Below are positions 49,078 through 58,287 of a stretch of DNA of 64,000 bases, in pieces. The position numbers and the translations under genes are program-made. Source of the DNA: CAVSJR01 sp963728285 (lineage in GTDB: Bacteria > Actinomycetota > UBA4738 > HRBIN12); contig CAVSJR010000004.1 of NCBI GenBank assembly GCA_963728285.1, positions 83,849 through 147,848 on the forward strand, given 5' to 3'. Within the stretch, counting starts at the first letter, position 1. Each line of letters begins with the position of its first letter. Below the pieces are notes generated by a model. That model was not told the DNA's origin, ran no database searches, and saw only the letters and a list, made by a program, of their open reading frames with translations.

Positions 49078-49167
49078 GCTATCAGCCTCCTTCGCGATAC
49101 CGCACTCTACCTGCGGAAATGCGGCCCCGGCAAACGCGGCGGCCCGGGCTCTGTCCCCGTGATCGCG

Positions 49168-49665
49168 TCAGGGCCTGAAGTTCGTGAACTGCAGGGGGAG
49201 GTCGAAGTCCTGCTCCTTCACGGCCGCGATGACGGCCTGAAGGTCGTCCTTCTTCTTCCCCGTGATGCGCACCTGCTCGCCCTGGATCTGGCTCTGTACC
49301 TTCAGGCCGGATCCCTTCACGTGCTTCACGATGGCCTTGGCCTTGTCCTCCGAGATGCCGGTCGTGACGTGCACGTTCTGCTTGTAGGTGCCCTTCGCGG
49401 CCGGCTGGACGGGCCCCTCGGAGAGCGCCTTGAGCGAGATGCCCCGCTTCACGACCTTGTCCTTCAGCACGTCCACGGCGGCCTTCAGGCGGTCCTCCGT
49501 GGAGGAGCGGACCTCGATCAGCGTCGCGTCCTGGGAGATCCCCGTCTGGGTGTTCTTGAAGTCGAAGCGCTGGGCGAGCTCGCGACCGGCCTGGTCCACG
49601 GCGTTGGAGACCTCGGGCATGGAGACCTCGGACACGATGTCGAACGAGAACTGGTCCTTCGCCAT
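49168..49665 (-). CDS. yajQ: YajQ-family nucleotide-binding protein
   Basis: 165 residues, intact. It opens with FSFDIVSEVSMPEVSNAVDQA and contains QRFDFKNTQTG and the Lys-rich KGSGLKVQSQIQGEQVRITGK, all typical. YajQ proteins bind cyclic di-GMP or tRNA/RNA in different species; the ligand here is unknown. Cytoplasmic. ATG 49665. Confidence 0.93.
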   Translation of the reverse strand: MAKDQFSFDIVSEVSMPEVSNAVDQAGRELAQRFDFKNTQTGISQDATLIEVRSSTEDRLKAAVDVLKDKVVKRGISLKALSEGPVQPAAKGTYKQNVHVTTGISEDKAKAIVKHVKGSGLKVQSQIQGEQVRITGKKKDDLQAVIAAVKEQDFDLPLQFTNFRP

Positions 49666-49714
49666 GCAGGGAATGGTAGCGGAAGCCCCAGGGATGCGGG
49701 TCGCGGGGTTCCGA

Positions 49715-50417
49715 CTACGGGGTGGTCGTGACGACGAGCTCCTGGCGCCCACGGCCCCCGCTCCCGGAGAAGAGGAACCCCCCGTCCCTGAGCGTCAGGA
49801 TGTGCCCGCCGAGCGAGAAGAACTCCCCACGGGCCCGCGAGATGTCGGCGACCGCGTAGAGGTTCAGCCTGAGCTGGAAGACGTCGTCGGGGGAGGTCTC
49901 GTCCGCCGTCGACAACCGGTAGGTCCCGTACTTGATCCCTCGGCCGAGGTCGCGAAAGATCGGGAGGTCGCGGCCCTGGTTGTGGTTGAGCTTCCAGGCG
50001 GGCGTCGCGACGTCGTAGAGGCGAAGCTTCTCGAAGGGCCCACCGCGTCCCTCGTACTTGCGCAGGACGAGCGTCGCCGAGGTCACCGTGCCGGTCAGGC
50101 CGGTCAGGTGAAACGTGAAGAAGTTCCGGTACTCCCCGCCGCCGCAACACCGGCCGGTCAGGTAGTTGTCGTTGCTGTTGGTGGCTCGGTGAACGTTGGA
50201 CCACCATCCCTGGTTCGACGTGTGTGGGAAGGAACTGCCGGTCGCGCGTCGAGAACACCCACTGCGTCGTTGCGCCGGTCACGGTGACCCGCGGATCCGC
50301 GGATCGGTCGCCGCCGGTGGTGGGCGAAGGCTGATCCGGGCGGGCGAGCGCCGTGCCCGGGATCGCGACGAGGAGCAGCACGATGAGCGCGATGGGTCTG
50401 CGCGGGATTCGGGACAT
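49715..50417 (-). CDS. Secreted beta-rich protein (frame broken)
   Basis: ATG 50417 with GGAGG upstream begins a signal peptide (PIALIVLLLVAIPGTALA). After frame changes near 50215 and 50100 the mature part reads NQGWWSNVHRATNSNDNYL, EYRNFFTFHLTGLTGTVTSA and, to the end, TLVLRKYEGRGGPFEKL. The pattern (W-rich N-terminus, DNY, RNFFTF, TSATL) recurs in exported proteins of unknown function, often with surface-sorting tails, but none is present here. A Cys pair (GRCCGGG) could form a disulfide. Function unknown; location outside the cell. Confidence 0.65.
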
Positions 50418-50595
50418 GGTTCCTCCGGGTCGGGGGAGCCGACGACGAGCGAACGGCATACGGAATCCTAGCTCGACTCACTCGAGCGAGGGCGAGGGCG
50501 GCGTCCCCCGGATGGCCGAAATGCCCTTCGGAAGCGGGTGAGGCCGGATGCCGACTTCCGGCCGGTATGAGGCCCCTTGCTAGACTTCGTCGCGC

Positions 50596-50677
50596 GGGAG
50601 GATGCCCGAGCGGCCAAAGGGAGCGGTCTGTAAAATCGCCGGCATAGCCTACGGAGGTTCGAATCCTCCTCCTCCCA
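50596..50677 (+). tRNA. tRNA-Tyr (GTA)
   Basis: An 82-nt cloverleaf with acceptor GGGAGGA/TCCTCCC, D-arm CCCGAGCGGCCAAAGGGA, anticodon arm GCGGT-CTGTAAA-ATCGC (anticodon GTA), a long variable arm as in bacterial tRNA-Tyr, and T-arm GGAGG-TTCGAAT-CCTCC. CCA is not encoded. TAGACT at 50581-50586 is a likely -10. An insertion-sequence remnant starts 25 bp downstream. Confidence 0.95.
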
Positions 50678-50701
50678 CGAAGGGGTGTCTCTCAAAACCG
50701 G

Positions 50702-50840
50702 GGCCCCTGACATCTCAGAACTCCGCTGAAGAAGGTCTCGATCGGTGTTCCGCGCGATCGAGGGCTGGTTGGAGGCGCGGCCGGACGCGGAACTGGCCCT
50801 GAACGCGCGAGGGCGTCACCGGAACATGCCGATGACGCCC
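50702..50840 (+). repeat. Copy 1 of a ~140-bp dispersed repeat
   Basis: Two blocks match a second copy at 57081-57231. The first (50702-50734) has an identical 24-bp core starting GGCCCCTGACATCTCAG; the second (50802-50840) contains CATGCCGATGACGCCC. The sequence between them is diverged. It adjoins the 3' side of a transposase remnant on the minus strand and is probably the end of that element. CTGACATCTCA reappears in degenerate inverted form near 51226-51238. Confidence 0.8.
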
Positions 50841-50933
50841 TTCTTCAGAGGTGAGGTGTTCTTCGAACTCGCGCTGGTCAGGTTGGAGGCGGTGAGCGGC
50901 CGGGCTCCGCACGATCTGAGCCGATCACGTCGG

Positions 50934-51216
50934 TCAACGTACCGGTGTGCGACGCTTCTTCCTCGTCCTCTTCGGCGGCGGTGCCGTGCGCTCGACCTCC
51001 TTCTTCGCGGTGAACGAGCGGATGGCCTCCAGGTTGTAGCCGACCAGGGTGAAGGCCAGCAGCAGCGTCATCTTCGCGAGCCCGAAGACGCGGAAGAACT
51101 TGTGCTGGATGTTGACGAAGCCGCCCTTCAGCATCGCGTTGACGCCCTCGACTACCTGACGCCTGCCGTAGGAGATGCGCCAAGACGTGGTCCCCGGAAC
51201 GAAGCGCTGCCAGTGA
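50934..51216 (-). pseudogene. Transposase C-terminal remnant
   Basis: On the minus strand WRISYGRRQVVEGVNAMLKG is followed by KFFRVFGLAKMTLLLAFTL and GYNLEAIRSF, ending in a Lys/Arg-rich tail with a stop at 50934. This is the C-terminal part of a DDE transposase of a type common in actinobacteria; E in VEGVN is a catalytic-triad candidate. The N-terminal two thirds are absent, as the regulator gene stops at 51235. It is a decayed insertion sequence bounding the 51-57 kb region. Confidence 0.7.
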
Positions 51217-51234
51217 GGGGGCTTGTGAGATGGG

Positions 51235-51892
51235 TCAGCTCTTGATGCGGCCCGTTTCGTAGGCCCACATGGCGATCTCGACGCGGTTTCGGGCGCCGAG
51301 TTTGGCCATCAGGCTGGCGAGGTGGGTCTTGACGGTGCTGAGGCTGATGTGGAGCTCGTCGGCGATCTCGGCGTTGGTTCGACCGTGGGCCACCGTGAGC
51401 AGGACCTCTTCTTCGCGGTCGGTCAGCGGTTCGATGGGCTGAGCCGGTGGCGTCGCCGATGCGTGTGTCCGAGAATGTGGCGAGGAGTCGAGCGGTCACG
51501 CTCGGGGCGATGAGTGCGTCACCGTTGGCGGCGGCGTGGATCGCCTGGACCAGGAGTTCGGGTCCGGCGTCTTTGAGCAGGAAGCCCCGGGCGCCTGCCT
51601 TGAGGGCGCCGTGCACGTACTCGTCGAGGTCGAAGGTGGTGATCACGACGATCGCGAGCGGGTCATCGACGTCGGGTCCGGCGAGTTGTCGGGTGGCCTC
51701 GATGCCGTCCAGGTCGGGCATGCGGATGTCGAACAGGCACACGTCGGGGCGGAGCTCGCGCGCGAGGGCCACCGCTTCGCGTCCGTCGGCAGCCTCGCCG
51801 ATCACCTCGATGTCGGGCTGGGCGTCGAGGATCATCTTGAGCCCGGTGCGGATGATGTGCTGATCATCAGCAACGATCACGCGGATGGTCAT
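51235..51892 (-). CDS. NarL/LuxR-type response regulator (frame broken)
   Basis: The receiver domain starts MTIRVIVADDQHIIRTGL, with the phosphorylation Asp in DVCLFDIRMPDLDG (near residue 54), the Thr in IVVITTFDLDEYV and Lys in GARGFLLKDAG. The frame breaks near 51445; the corrected C-terminus is a LuxR helix-turn-helix (LTDREEEVLLTVAHGRTNAE and on) ending GRIKS. ATG 51892 overlaps the sensor kinase stop (ATGA). The divergent MMPL transporter is the likely target. Confidence 0.87.
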
Positions 51893-53039
51893 ATGGCGGT
51901 GCCGTTTCTGGGCAGCACGGCATCGACGGTCCATCCGCGGTCCAGGCTCGGACCGGCCTCGAGGGTGCCGCCGAGGAGCTTGGCTCGCTCGGTCATACCC
52001 GCGATCCCGTAGCCCGACGACGAGCTGGCGCTGAACGAGCCGGCGTCGCCATCGTCGCTGACGGTCAGGCGCACGCATTCGGTCGTCGCCGACGACCGAG
52101 ACGTTGATGCGGGTTGCGTGGCGGGCGTGTCGTACCGCGTTGGTGATCGACTCCTGGGCGAGGCGATAGATCGCCGGCCTCGACCGATGGCGGGAGGTCA
52201 TCGAGGTCACCCGACAGCTCTACATCGACACGCGGCCGGTCTCCGGCGCTGCGGGCGAGCCGCTCGATGTCGGCCACGCCCCGTTGCGGGGCGAGGTCGG
52301 GCTCCTCGCCTTGGCGGAGGGCGCCGACCATGGTGCGCATCTCGGCGAGCGTGCGCGAAGCCTCCTCTTCGATGACTTCGAGGGCGTCCACGGCGGCGTC
52401 GGGGTCGGACTGCGGCAACGATGCGCCCGGCCTGGGCCCGGATGGCGATGGCCGAGACGTGGTGAGCGACGGTGTCGTGCAGCTCGCGCGCCAGCTGCTC
52501 GCGCTCGCGGAGCTTGACCTGGTCCATCTCGCGGAGCCGGGAGCTGGCCCGGTAGCGGACCGAAGCGCCGAGCGCGGCGGGGAACAGCAAGAAGCCGATC
52601 GCGAACACCACATCGACGCACCAGTGTAGTCGGCTGATGCCGAAAGACGCGACCAGGATGATCGCCAGCCCGATCGCCGCCTCACGACCGGACCCCCACC
52701 GAAACAGCGAATAGGGGAGCAGGAGCACGTACGCGGTGGTGTACAGCACCACCGATCCGTCGGCACCGAAGAGCGCGTCGACATCGGCCAACGTCTGGGC
52801 ACCGAACGCGACAGCGACCACGGCGAGAGGGTGCGTGCGCCGCCACAGCAGCGTGAACACGGGCGCCGCAGCCGAGGACGAGCGCGACAGGTCGCCAAAC
52901 CAGGTCCTCGCGCAGGATGCACTTCGAGAACCGCCAACGGCACCAGCACGGCGACGAGCGCCCAGTCCCGCCACACCCGCGTGGGCGGATCCGGAACTCG
53001 GGGTTCGGCCCAGAGCGATCGGACAGCGTTTCTCACCAC
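51889..53039 (-). CDS. Sensor histidine kinase of the NarX/DesK type (several frame breaks)
   Basis: An N-terminal membrane part with about five helices is followed by a coiled linker and the HisKA_3 box REQLARELHDTVAHHVSAIA containing the phosphorylated His. The ATPase part has AQESITNAVRHARHATRINV (N-box) and GYGIAGMTERAKLLGGTLEAG (G-box). At least four frame changes (near 52915, 52420, 52200 and 52080) interrupt the reading, so the exact residue count is uncertain. GTG 53039. Partner of the regulator at 51235-51892. Confidence 0.83.
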
Positions 53040-53208
53040 GACTCCAGCGTAGAGAACCCGAGTGGACGGCGTATCGACCGAAAGTACGGGCGACGCCTCA
53101 GCCGAAACGCCAGCTCACATCCGACCGCTCAGCCGATGTGGCAGCTGCTGAGTCTCGTCACGATGAGCGATTCAGACTGCGATCGAGCCGAGTCGAGGAG
53201 GAACAACG

Positions 53209-55470
53209 ATGTCGCATGCTCTGTACCGATTGGGTCGGTTCGCCGCCCGCCGTCCGTGGGTGGTCATCGGCACATGGCTCGTCGTCTCCGTGGTCGTGAT
53301 CGCAGCGTCCGGAGCCTTCGGTCGCGAGCTCGAGGCCGAAGGCTCGGTGCCGGGGCTCGACTCTCAGGAAGCGGTCGACCTGCTGTCGGCCGCCGAGTCG
53401 GACACGGCCGGACTGACTGCACAGGTGGTCATGACGCCGCTCGACGACAGCGTGACCTTCTTCGAGTCGGCCGACGCACAGGCTGCCCTTGTCCGAGGTC
53501 CAGGCCGGCGGTGGCCGCCCTGCCCAACGTGTTGGGCACGAGCGATCCGGCTGGTGCGCTGGCCGCGGGGCCCGAGGCCGCCGCGACGAGCGGCTCGGTG
53601 TCGCCCGACGGTCGGATCGCCCTCATCCGCGTCCAGTACCCGGTGATCGAGGAGCTGAGCGTGGGCGACCTGGAGAACCTCAAGGAGTTCGGCGTCGAGG
53701 CCCGAGAGGGTTCGCCGCTGCAGATCGAGATGGGCGGCGACCTGTTCTCTTCGTTCGAGGAGGCTCAGACGGGTAGCGAGATGATCGGTGTTGATCGCCG
53801 CGGTCATCATCTTGCTCCTGGCGTTCGGATCGCTCATCGCCATGGGCCTTCCCCTCGGGATGGCGCTCTTCGGCCTCGCCCTCGGCATCAGCTCGATGTC
53901 GCTCATCACCTACCTGGTCGACATCCCCAGCTTCGCTCCTCAGATGGCCAGCATGATCGGCCTCGCCGTGGGTATCGACTACGCCCTGTTCCTCGTCACC
54001 CGATACCGCGAGTTCTTGGCTCGCGGGATGACCATCGAAGAATCGGTCGGCCGCGCGGTCGCGACTGCCGGTCAGGCGGTGGTCTTCGCAGGCGGCACCG
54101 TCGTCATCGCGATCCTCGGTCTGGCCGTCGCCGGCGTTCCGTTCATGACCGCTGCCGGCATCGCCACATCGGTCATCGTCCTGATCATGGTGGTCGCCTC
54201 GGTCACCCTGCTTCCCGCGTTCCTCGGTCTTGCCGGGCACTGGATCAACCGCCTCGGACTCCGACGGAACAAAGCGAAGGACGGCCGCACGGTGGGCTCG
54301 GGATGGCAGCGCTGGGGTGAGCACGTGTCCAGGAACGCCTGGTCCTACGCCATCGGCGTCACGATCTTCCTTCTGGCGCTGACGGCGCCGGTGCTGGGTC
54401 TTCGTCTGGGCTTCCCCGACGCGGGCACGCTGCCCGATACCCGTACCGAGCGTCGTGCCTACGATCTCGTGGCCGAGGGCTTCGGTCCCGGTATCAACGG
54501 CCCGCTGGTCATCGCCGTCGATATCTCGCGAGGATCTCGAGCGTGGTCGAACCCCTTCGCGGCGCCATCATGGCCGACGAGGGCATCGCCGCCGTTGCAC
54601 CCCCCGAGGTGAACGCCGAAGCCGGCGTGGCGACGCTGCTTGCCTTCCCGACCACAGCACCTCAGGACGATGCCACCCTCGACACGATCAAGCGTCTCCG
54701 GGCGGAGGTGTTCCCGCCGGTGCTGGACGAGAGCCCGGCCCGGGCGCATGTCGGTGGCTCGACGGCGAGCTTCGCCGACATCGGCGACCAGGTCAACGAT
54801 CGATTGCCGCTGTTCATCGCTGCGGTGATCCTGCTGTCGTTCCTGCTGCTGACCCTGGTGTTCCGATCGGTTCTCGTGCCTCTGAAGGCCGCGTTGCTGA
54901 ACCTCCTGAGCATCGGTGCCGCCTACGGCGTGCTGGTCATGGTGTTCCAGTGGGGGTGGGGCATCGGCATCATCGGTCTGGAGTCGACCGTGCCGATCGT
55001 CTCGTTCATCCCCTTGTTCATGTTCGCGGTTCTCTTCGGTCTCTCGATGGACTACGAGGTATTCCTGCTCTCCCGGGTGCGTGAGGAATACCTGGTGACG
55101 GGCGACAACGACACCTCGGTGATCCACGGCATCGCCAGCACGGCCCGGGTGATCACGTCGGCCGCCCTGATCATGATCTCGGTGTTCCTCGGCTTCGTTC
55201 TCGGTGAAGACCCAGCGATCAAGATGGTGGGCCTCGGCCTGGCCACCGCCATCTTCGTCGATGCCACCATCGTGCGGATGGTCTTGGTGCCCGGCGACGA
55301 TGAAGCTGATGGGCGACGCCAACTGGTGGATCCCGGGCTGGCTCGATCGCCTGCTTCCCACCATCGACATCGAGGGCGAAGCCGCCCTACCAGAGCCCGA
55401 GATGGAAGCCGATCTCGTTCCCGAGCCCGTCGAAGCCGAGCCCGAGCAAGAGCTCGTTCCGGCCGGCTGA
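53209..55470 (+). CDS. MMPL/RND-family membrane transporter (four frame breaks)
   Basis: About 753 residues. N-terminus RLGRFAARRPWVVIGTWLVV; first helical bundle with AVGIDYALFLVTRYREFLARG; second with FGLSMDYEVFLLSRVREEYL, the duplicated motif whose Asp/Tyr pair drives proton-coupled transport. A Pro/Glu-rich tail closes it. Frame breaks near 53490, 53785, 54530 and 55295. Such transporters export lipids, siderophores or drugs. It is divergent from the two-component pair (170-bp gap) and followed by a DUF4389 gene 24 bp later. Base use is visibly less GC-rich than in the nuo genes, fitting transfer. Confidence 0.88.
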
Positions 55471-55494
55471 CCCAGATCACGAAAGGACCTGGCC

Positions 55495-56133
55495 GTGACC
55501 GCTCAACACAACGACGCCTACGCGGCGCGATTGACAGTCGAGTACCCCGACCGCGACTTGAACCGCCTGTCGACGGGCCTGCGTCTCATCTACCTCATCC
55601 CCATCGGGATCGTCCTGGCCCTCCTCGACGGCTCCACATCCGGCTTCGGGTTCGCTGAGAACGGATTCCGATTCGGTGCCACTAGTGCCGGGGTGCTGGC
55701 TGCGCCCGTCCTGTTGATGATCGTGTTCCGACAGAAGTACCCGCGGTGGTGGTTCGACTTCAACGTCCAGCTTGCTCGTTTCGCAACCAGGGTGCTGGCG
55801 TATCTCGCTCTGATGTCCGACGTGTACCCCTCCACCGATGAAGAGCAGACGGTCCAGCTGGTCATCGACTACCCCAACGTCGAACAGGATCTCAACCGTT
55901 GGCTACCGCTGGTGAAATGGCTACTCGCTATCCCCCACTACGTCGTGCTCTTCCTCCTGTGCATCGCTGCGGTCGTCGCGGTGGTCGTTGCCTGGTTTGC
56001 CGTGCTGTTCACCGGCCGCTACCCGCGGGCCATCTTCGACTTCGTCGAAGGCGTCCTGCGATGGGGGCTTCGTGTCGAGGCATACGCTTGCCTGCTCATC
56101 ACCGACCGCTACCCACCCTTCTCACTCCACTGA
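55495..56133 (+). CDS. DUF4389 membrane protein
   Basis: 212 residues, intact, GTG start. Two similar halves are visible: LTVEYPDRDLNRLSTGLRLI and LVIDYPNVEQDLNRWLPLVK each precede a helix pair. FTGRYPRAIFDFVEGVLRWGLRVEAYACL is the DUF4389 signature. Function unknown; the family often sits beside transporters. It probably shares a transcript with the MMPL gene. Confidence 0.85.
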   Translation: MTAQHNDAYAARLTVEYPDRDLNRLSTGLRLIYLIPIGIVLALLDGSTSGFGFAENGFRFGATSAGVLAAPVLLMIVFRQKYPRWWFDFNVQLARFATRVLAYLALMSDVYPSTDEEQTVQLVIDYPNVEQDLNRWLPLVKWLLAIPHYVVLFLLCIAAVVAVVVAWFAVLFTGRYPRAIFDFVEGVLRWGLRVEAYACLLITDRYPPFSLH

Positions 56134-56172
56134 CCGGACCCGGCCACAACAACTCAACAAGGAGGAATGCAG

Positions 56173-56295
56173 ATGGTTGCGATCGAGATCCATGGATTGT
56201 CCAAGCGCTTCGGCGACGTTGCTGCGGTCGACGATCTGAGCTTCAGTGCTCGCGCAGGGGCCGTGACGGGCTTCCTCGGACCCAACGGCGCGGGC
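56173..56295 (+). pseudogene. ABC transporter ATPase, N-terminal stub cut in Walker A
   Basis: ATG 56173 has GGAGG 7 nt upstream. The 41 residues IEIHGLSKRFGDVAAVDDLS to GFLGPNGAG are those of a CcmA/DrrA-type ATPase, but the sequence leaves the family exactly where the Walker A Lys-Ser/Thr should follow. The frame runs on to 56391 as unrelated sequence that is the complement of a minus-strand membrane-protein fragment. It can bind no ATP and marks a rearrangement junction at about 56296. Confidence 0.8.
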
Positions 56296-56297
56296 TC

Positions 56298-56577
56298 GCG
56301 CGTGCGGCGCGAGGCCAAGATCGTGGAGACGATCGCGATCACGATGAACGGCACGATCACGGCCGGTTGCAATGACAGGTCCACTCGATGAGCCGCTCGG
56401 TGAAGAACTCCGCCGTGTACGGCGGCGGCAGGGCGGCCTCGGCCAGGCTCGCCGGCGTGCCCCAGATGCCGACGACCCACGACGCCAGGCCGGCGATCAT
56501 GCCGAAGCCGACCGACATGAGCATCGGACCGTCGGCCCGCAACGCCGCTCCGAGCGAGAAGCGACTCGTCAAGAAGT
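56298..56577 (-). pseudogene. Fragment of a membrane protein abutting the broken ABC gene
   Basis: The minus strand reads GPMLMSVGFGMIAGLASWVV, then PPYTAEFFTERLIEW and, one frame over, LQPAVIVPFIVIAIVSTILA followed by RRTRE. Two hydrophobic helices and a basic end look like real coding sequence, joined to the ABC stub at 56296. No start or family is recognisable. Confidence 0.4.
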
Positions 56578-56699
56578 GGGGCGTGGGCGGACGACGGCCC
56601 CCACCTAGTAGCGAGGCATGCCGCCTACCTGACCTTCGCAGGCGTGCACCGAGCCACCGCCGACATGGCCTCGACTCGGCTGTGAGTAGGCTCTTGCCG

Positions 56700-56775
56700 G
56701 GAGGATGGCCGAGCGGACGAAGGCGACGGTCTTGAAAACCGTTGATGGGCAACTCGTCCGCTGGGTCGAACCCCC
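56700..56775 (+). pseudogene. tRNA-Ser (TGA) lacking its 3' end
   Basis: Acceptor 5' strand GGAGGAT, D-arm GGCCGAGCGGACGAAGGC, anticodon arm GACGGT-CTTGAAA-ACCGTT (anticodon TGA) and the long variable arm are intact. The T-arm is damaged (GCTGGGTCGAACCCCC) and no ATCCTCC acceptor 3' strand follows; the sequence turns into CTTAAGGAACG. TAGGCT at 56687-56692 is a fair -10. It cannot fold as a functional tRNA as written. Confidence 0.75.
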
Positions 56776-57080
56776 TTAAGGAACGACCACTCTGTCCACC
56801 ATCGACTGAGTATCGGTCTCGCGAACCGCACCTGTGGATCGTTCCCACGGTCGACGGCCTCATGACGATCGTGGTCCTTGCGTGGGTGGGGAGCTCTGGT
56901 CCGTCGCATTCCGTCGTAGAAACTCGGCTCGCCTCGTCCAAGATTCCGGGAAAGAGGCCTCTGACCTGCTGTGGGTACTACCTCCCTTAACCTGTGGGTA
57001 GTCCTCCAGAAGCGCCGGAAACCGTGTGGTGAGAGAGTTCCGGGAACATCCCACGAACCGCGGGGTGTTCTCATTACTGA
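56776..57080. other. Non-coding stretch between tRNA-Ser remnant and repeat copy 2
   Basis: No gene is supported in these 305 bp. The only structure seen is CTGTGGGTA at 56969-56977 and 56992-57000; the second continues as CTGTGGGTAGTCCTC, which recurs at 60112-60126. Confidence 0.6.
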
Positions 57081-57231
57081 GGCCCCTGACATCTCAGAAC
57101 TCCGTTGAAGAAGTCCTCGACCCCGGTGGCGCACGATCGTGACGCCGCTGCCGGTGTTGCTGGCCGTAGGTAGGCGAGCTCCCGGTCTCCAAACGCGCGA
57201 AGGACGTCACCGGAGCATGCCGATGACGCCC
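57081..57231 (+). repeat. Copy 2 of the ~140-bp dispersed repeat
   Basis: Matches 50702-50840 in the same orientation: the 24-bp core (57081-57104) is identical and the block 57192-57230 has few changes. Spacing between blocks is 11 bp longer than in copy 1. No transposase is attached. Together the copies bracket about 6.3 kb. Confidence 0.8.
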
Positions 57232-57444
57232 GTGATCAAGCCAGTGGTGGTTCGGGTCGGGGGATCAGCCCGGCACCGGCGGGTCCGGACCGGACTCGGG
57301 GCGGCTCGCGATGACGTCGCGCTGGGAACATGAGTCTCTCGCGCTGGGTGCGACGACAAACCTTCGCGAGCACCGCGCGCCTATGCTCTTCACGGCTTAC
57401 CGCCTCTTCGACGGCTGAGACAGCACCGGGTAAAGGAGGTCTTG

Positions 57445-57489
57445 ATGACTCACATATCAACCACCACTGCAGCGGTCGGTACACAATGA
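57445..57489 (+). CDS. 14-codon leader ORF coupled to the MBL hydrolase gene
   Basis: AAAGGAGGT at 57432-57440 is the strongest ribosome site in this part of the window. It precedes ATG 57445, encoding MTHISTTTAAVGTQ and a stop. That TGA overlaps the hydrolase ATG (57486) as ATGA. The hydrolase has no site of its own, so ribosomes probably reach it by finishing this ORF. Alternatively a single-base error splits one longer N-terminus. Confidence 0.55.
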   Translation: MTHISTTTAAVGTQ

Positions 57490-58109
57490 ACGCCCCCGCG
57501 TCAATCACCATCACGCCAGTCCGCGTTGCCGACCTGCTCGCCGAAGGCGAGCGGATGCCGGTCTACGTGCACGTCATCGACCATCCCGATGCGCGCGTGC
57601 TGGTCGACACCGGCATGACGGAGCTGCATCCGGCGGTGGCCGACCTCGATCCCCGCCTCCTTCCATTGAGCAAGCAGGACTTCGACCTCGGCGGCATCGA
57701 CGTCGTCGTCAACACGCACCTGCACTTCGACCACTGCGGCGGCAACCACCTCTTCGCCGGGAGGCCGATCTACGTCCAGCGTCGGGAGCTCGACGACGCG
57801 CGCAGCGAGGACGACTACACCATTCGCGAGTGGGTCGACGCGCCTGGCGTGCGGTACGTGCCGGTCGACGGCGAGCTCGAGCTGCTGCCCGGGCTCCGGC
57901 TCGTCCCGGCGCCGGGCCACACACGCGGCACGCAGGTGGTCGTCGTCGAGACGGGCGGGCGTCCGGTCGTCATCGGCGGCGACGTGGCGGTTTGGTTCGG
58001 CGAACTCGATGAGCCGCACACCGAAGGCCAGCTGCGGGTGCGCGCGCTCGACCCCGAGCTGGTCTGGCTCGCGCACGAGCACGAGCCGTGGCGACCCCGC
58101 ACCGTCTAA
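57486..58109 (+). CDS. Metallo-beta-lactamase-fold hydrolase, lactonase-like
   Basis: 207 residues. NTHLHFDHCGGN is the HxHxDH zinc motif; GHTRGTQ supplies the next His, VIGGDVAVW the bridging Asp and WLAHEHEPW a late His. The order and size resemble N-acylhomoserine lactonases and related small MBL hydrolases; the real substrate is unknown. No signal peptide. Translation appears coupled to a 14-codon leader. Convergent with ltrA; the 178-bp gap shows nothing identifiable. Confidence 0.85.
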   Translation: MNAPASITITPVRVADLLAEGERMPVYVHVIDHPDARVLVDTGMTELHPAVADLDPRLLPLSKQDFDLGGIDVVVNTHLHFDHCGGNHLFAGRPIYVQRRELDDARSEDDYTIREWVDAPGVRYVPVDGELELLPGLRLVPAPGHTRGTQVVVVETGGRPVVIGGDVAVWFGELDEPHTEGQLRVRALDPELVWLAHEHEPWRPRTV

Positions 58110-58287
58110 CTCAAACCATCCTCCCACGGGTTCGTGCGCCTCCTATGAAGGCGCGTCTAGCACGTCGTCTCGTCTGCCGGCCGGCTGCTCGCCGGGCTCG
58201 AGCACCGCCATCTTTCGCTCAAGGGTCATCCAGCCGACTCGGTGGTGTATCCCGTGTCGTGATCGCCGTAGGTCGTGACCACGGTCG

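Noticed and set aside
58110..58287. ATCCTCCCACGGGTTCG near 58119 as the missing 3' end of tRNA-Ser
   Set aside because: The order of the acceptor and T-arm parts is wrong and no T-arm can be folded from it.
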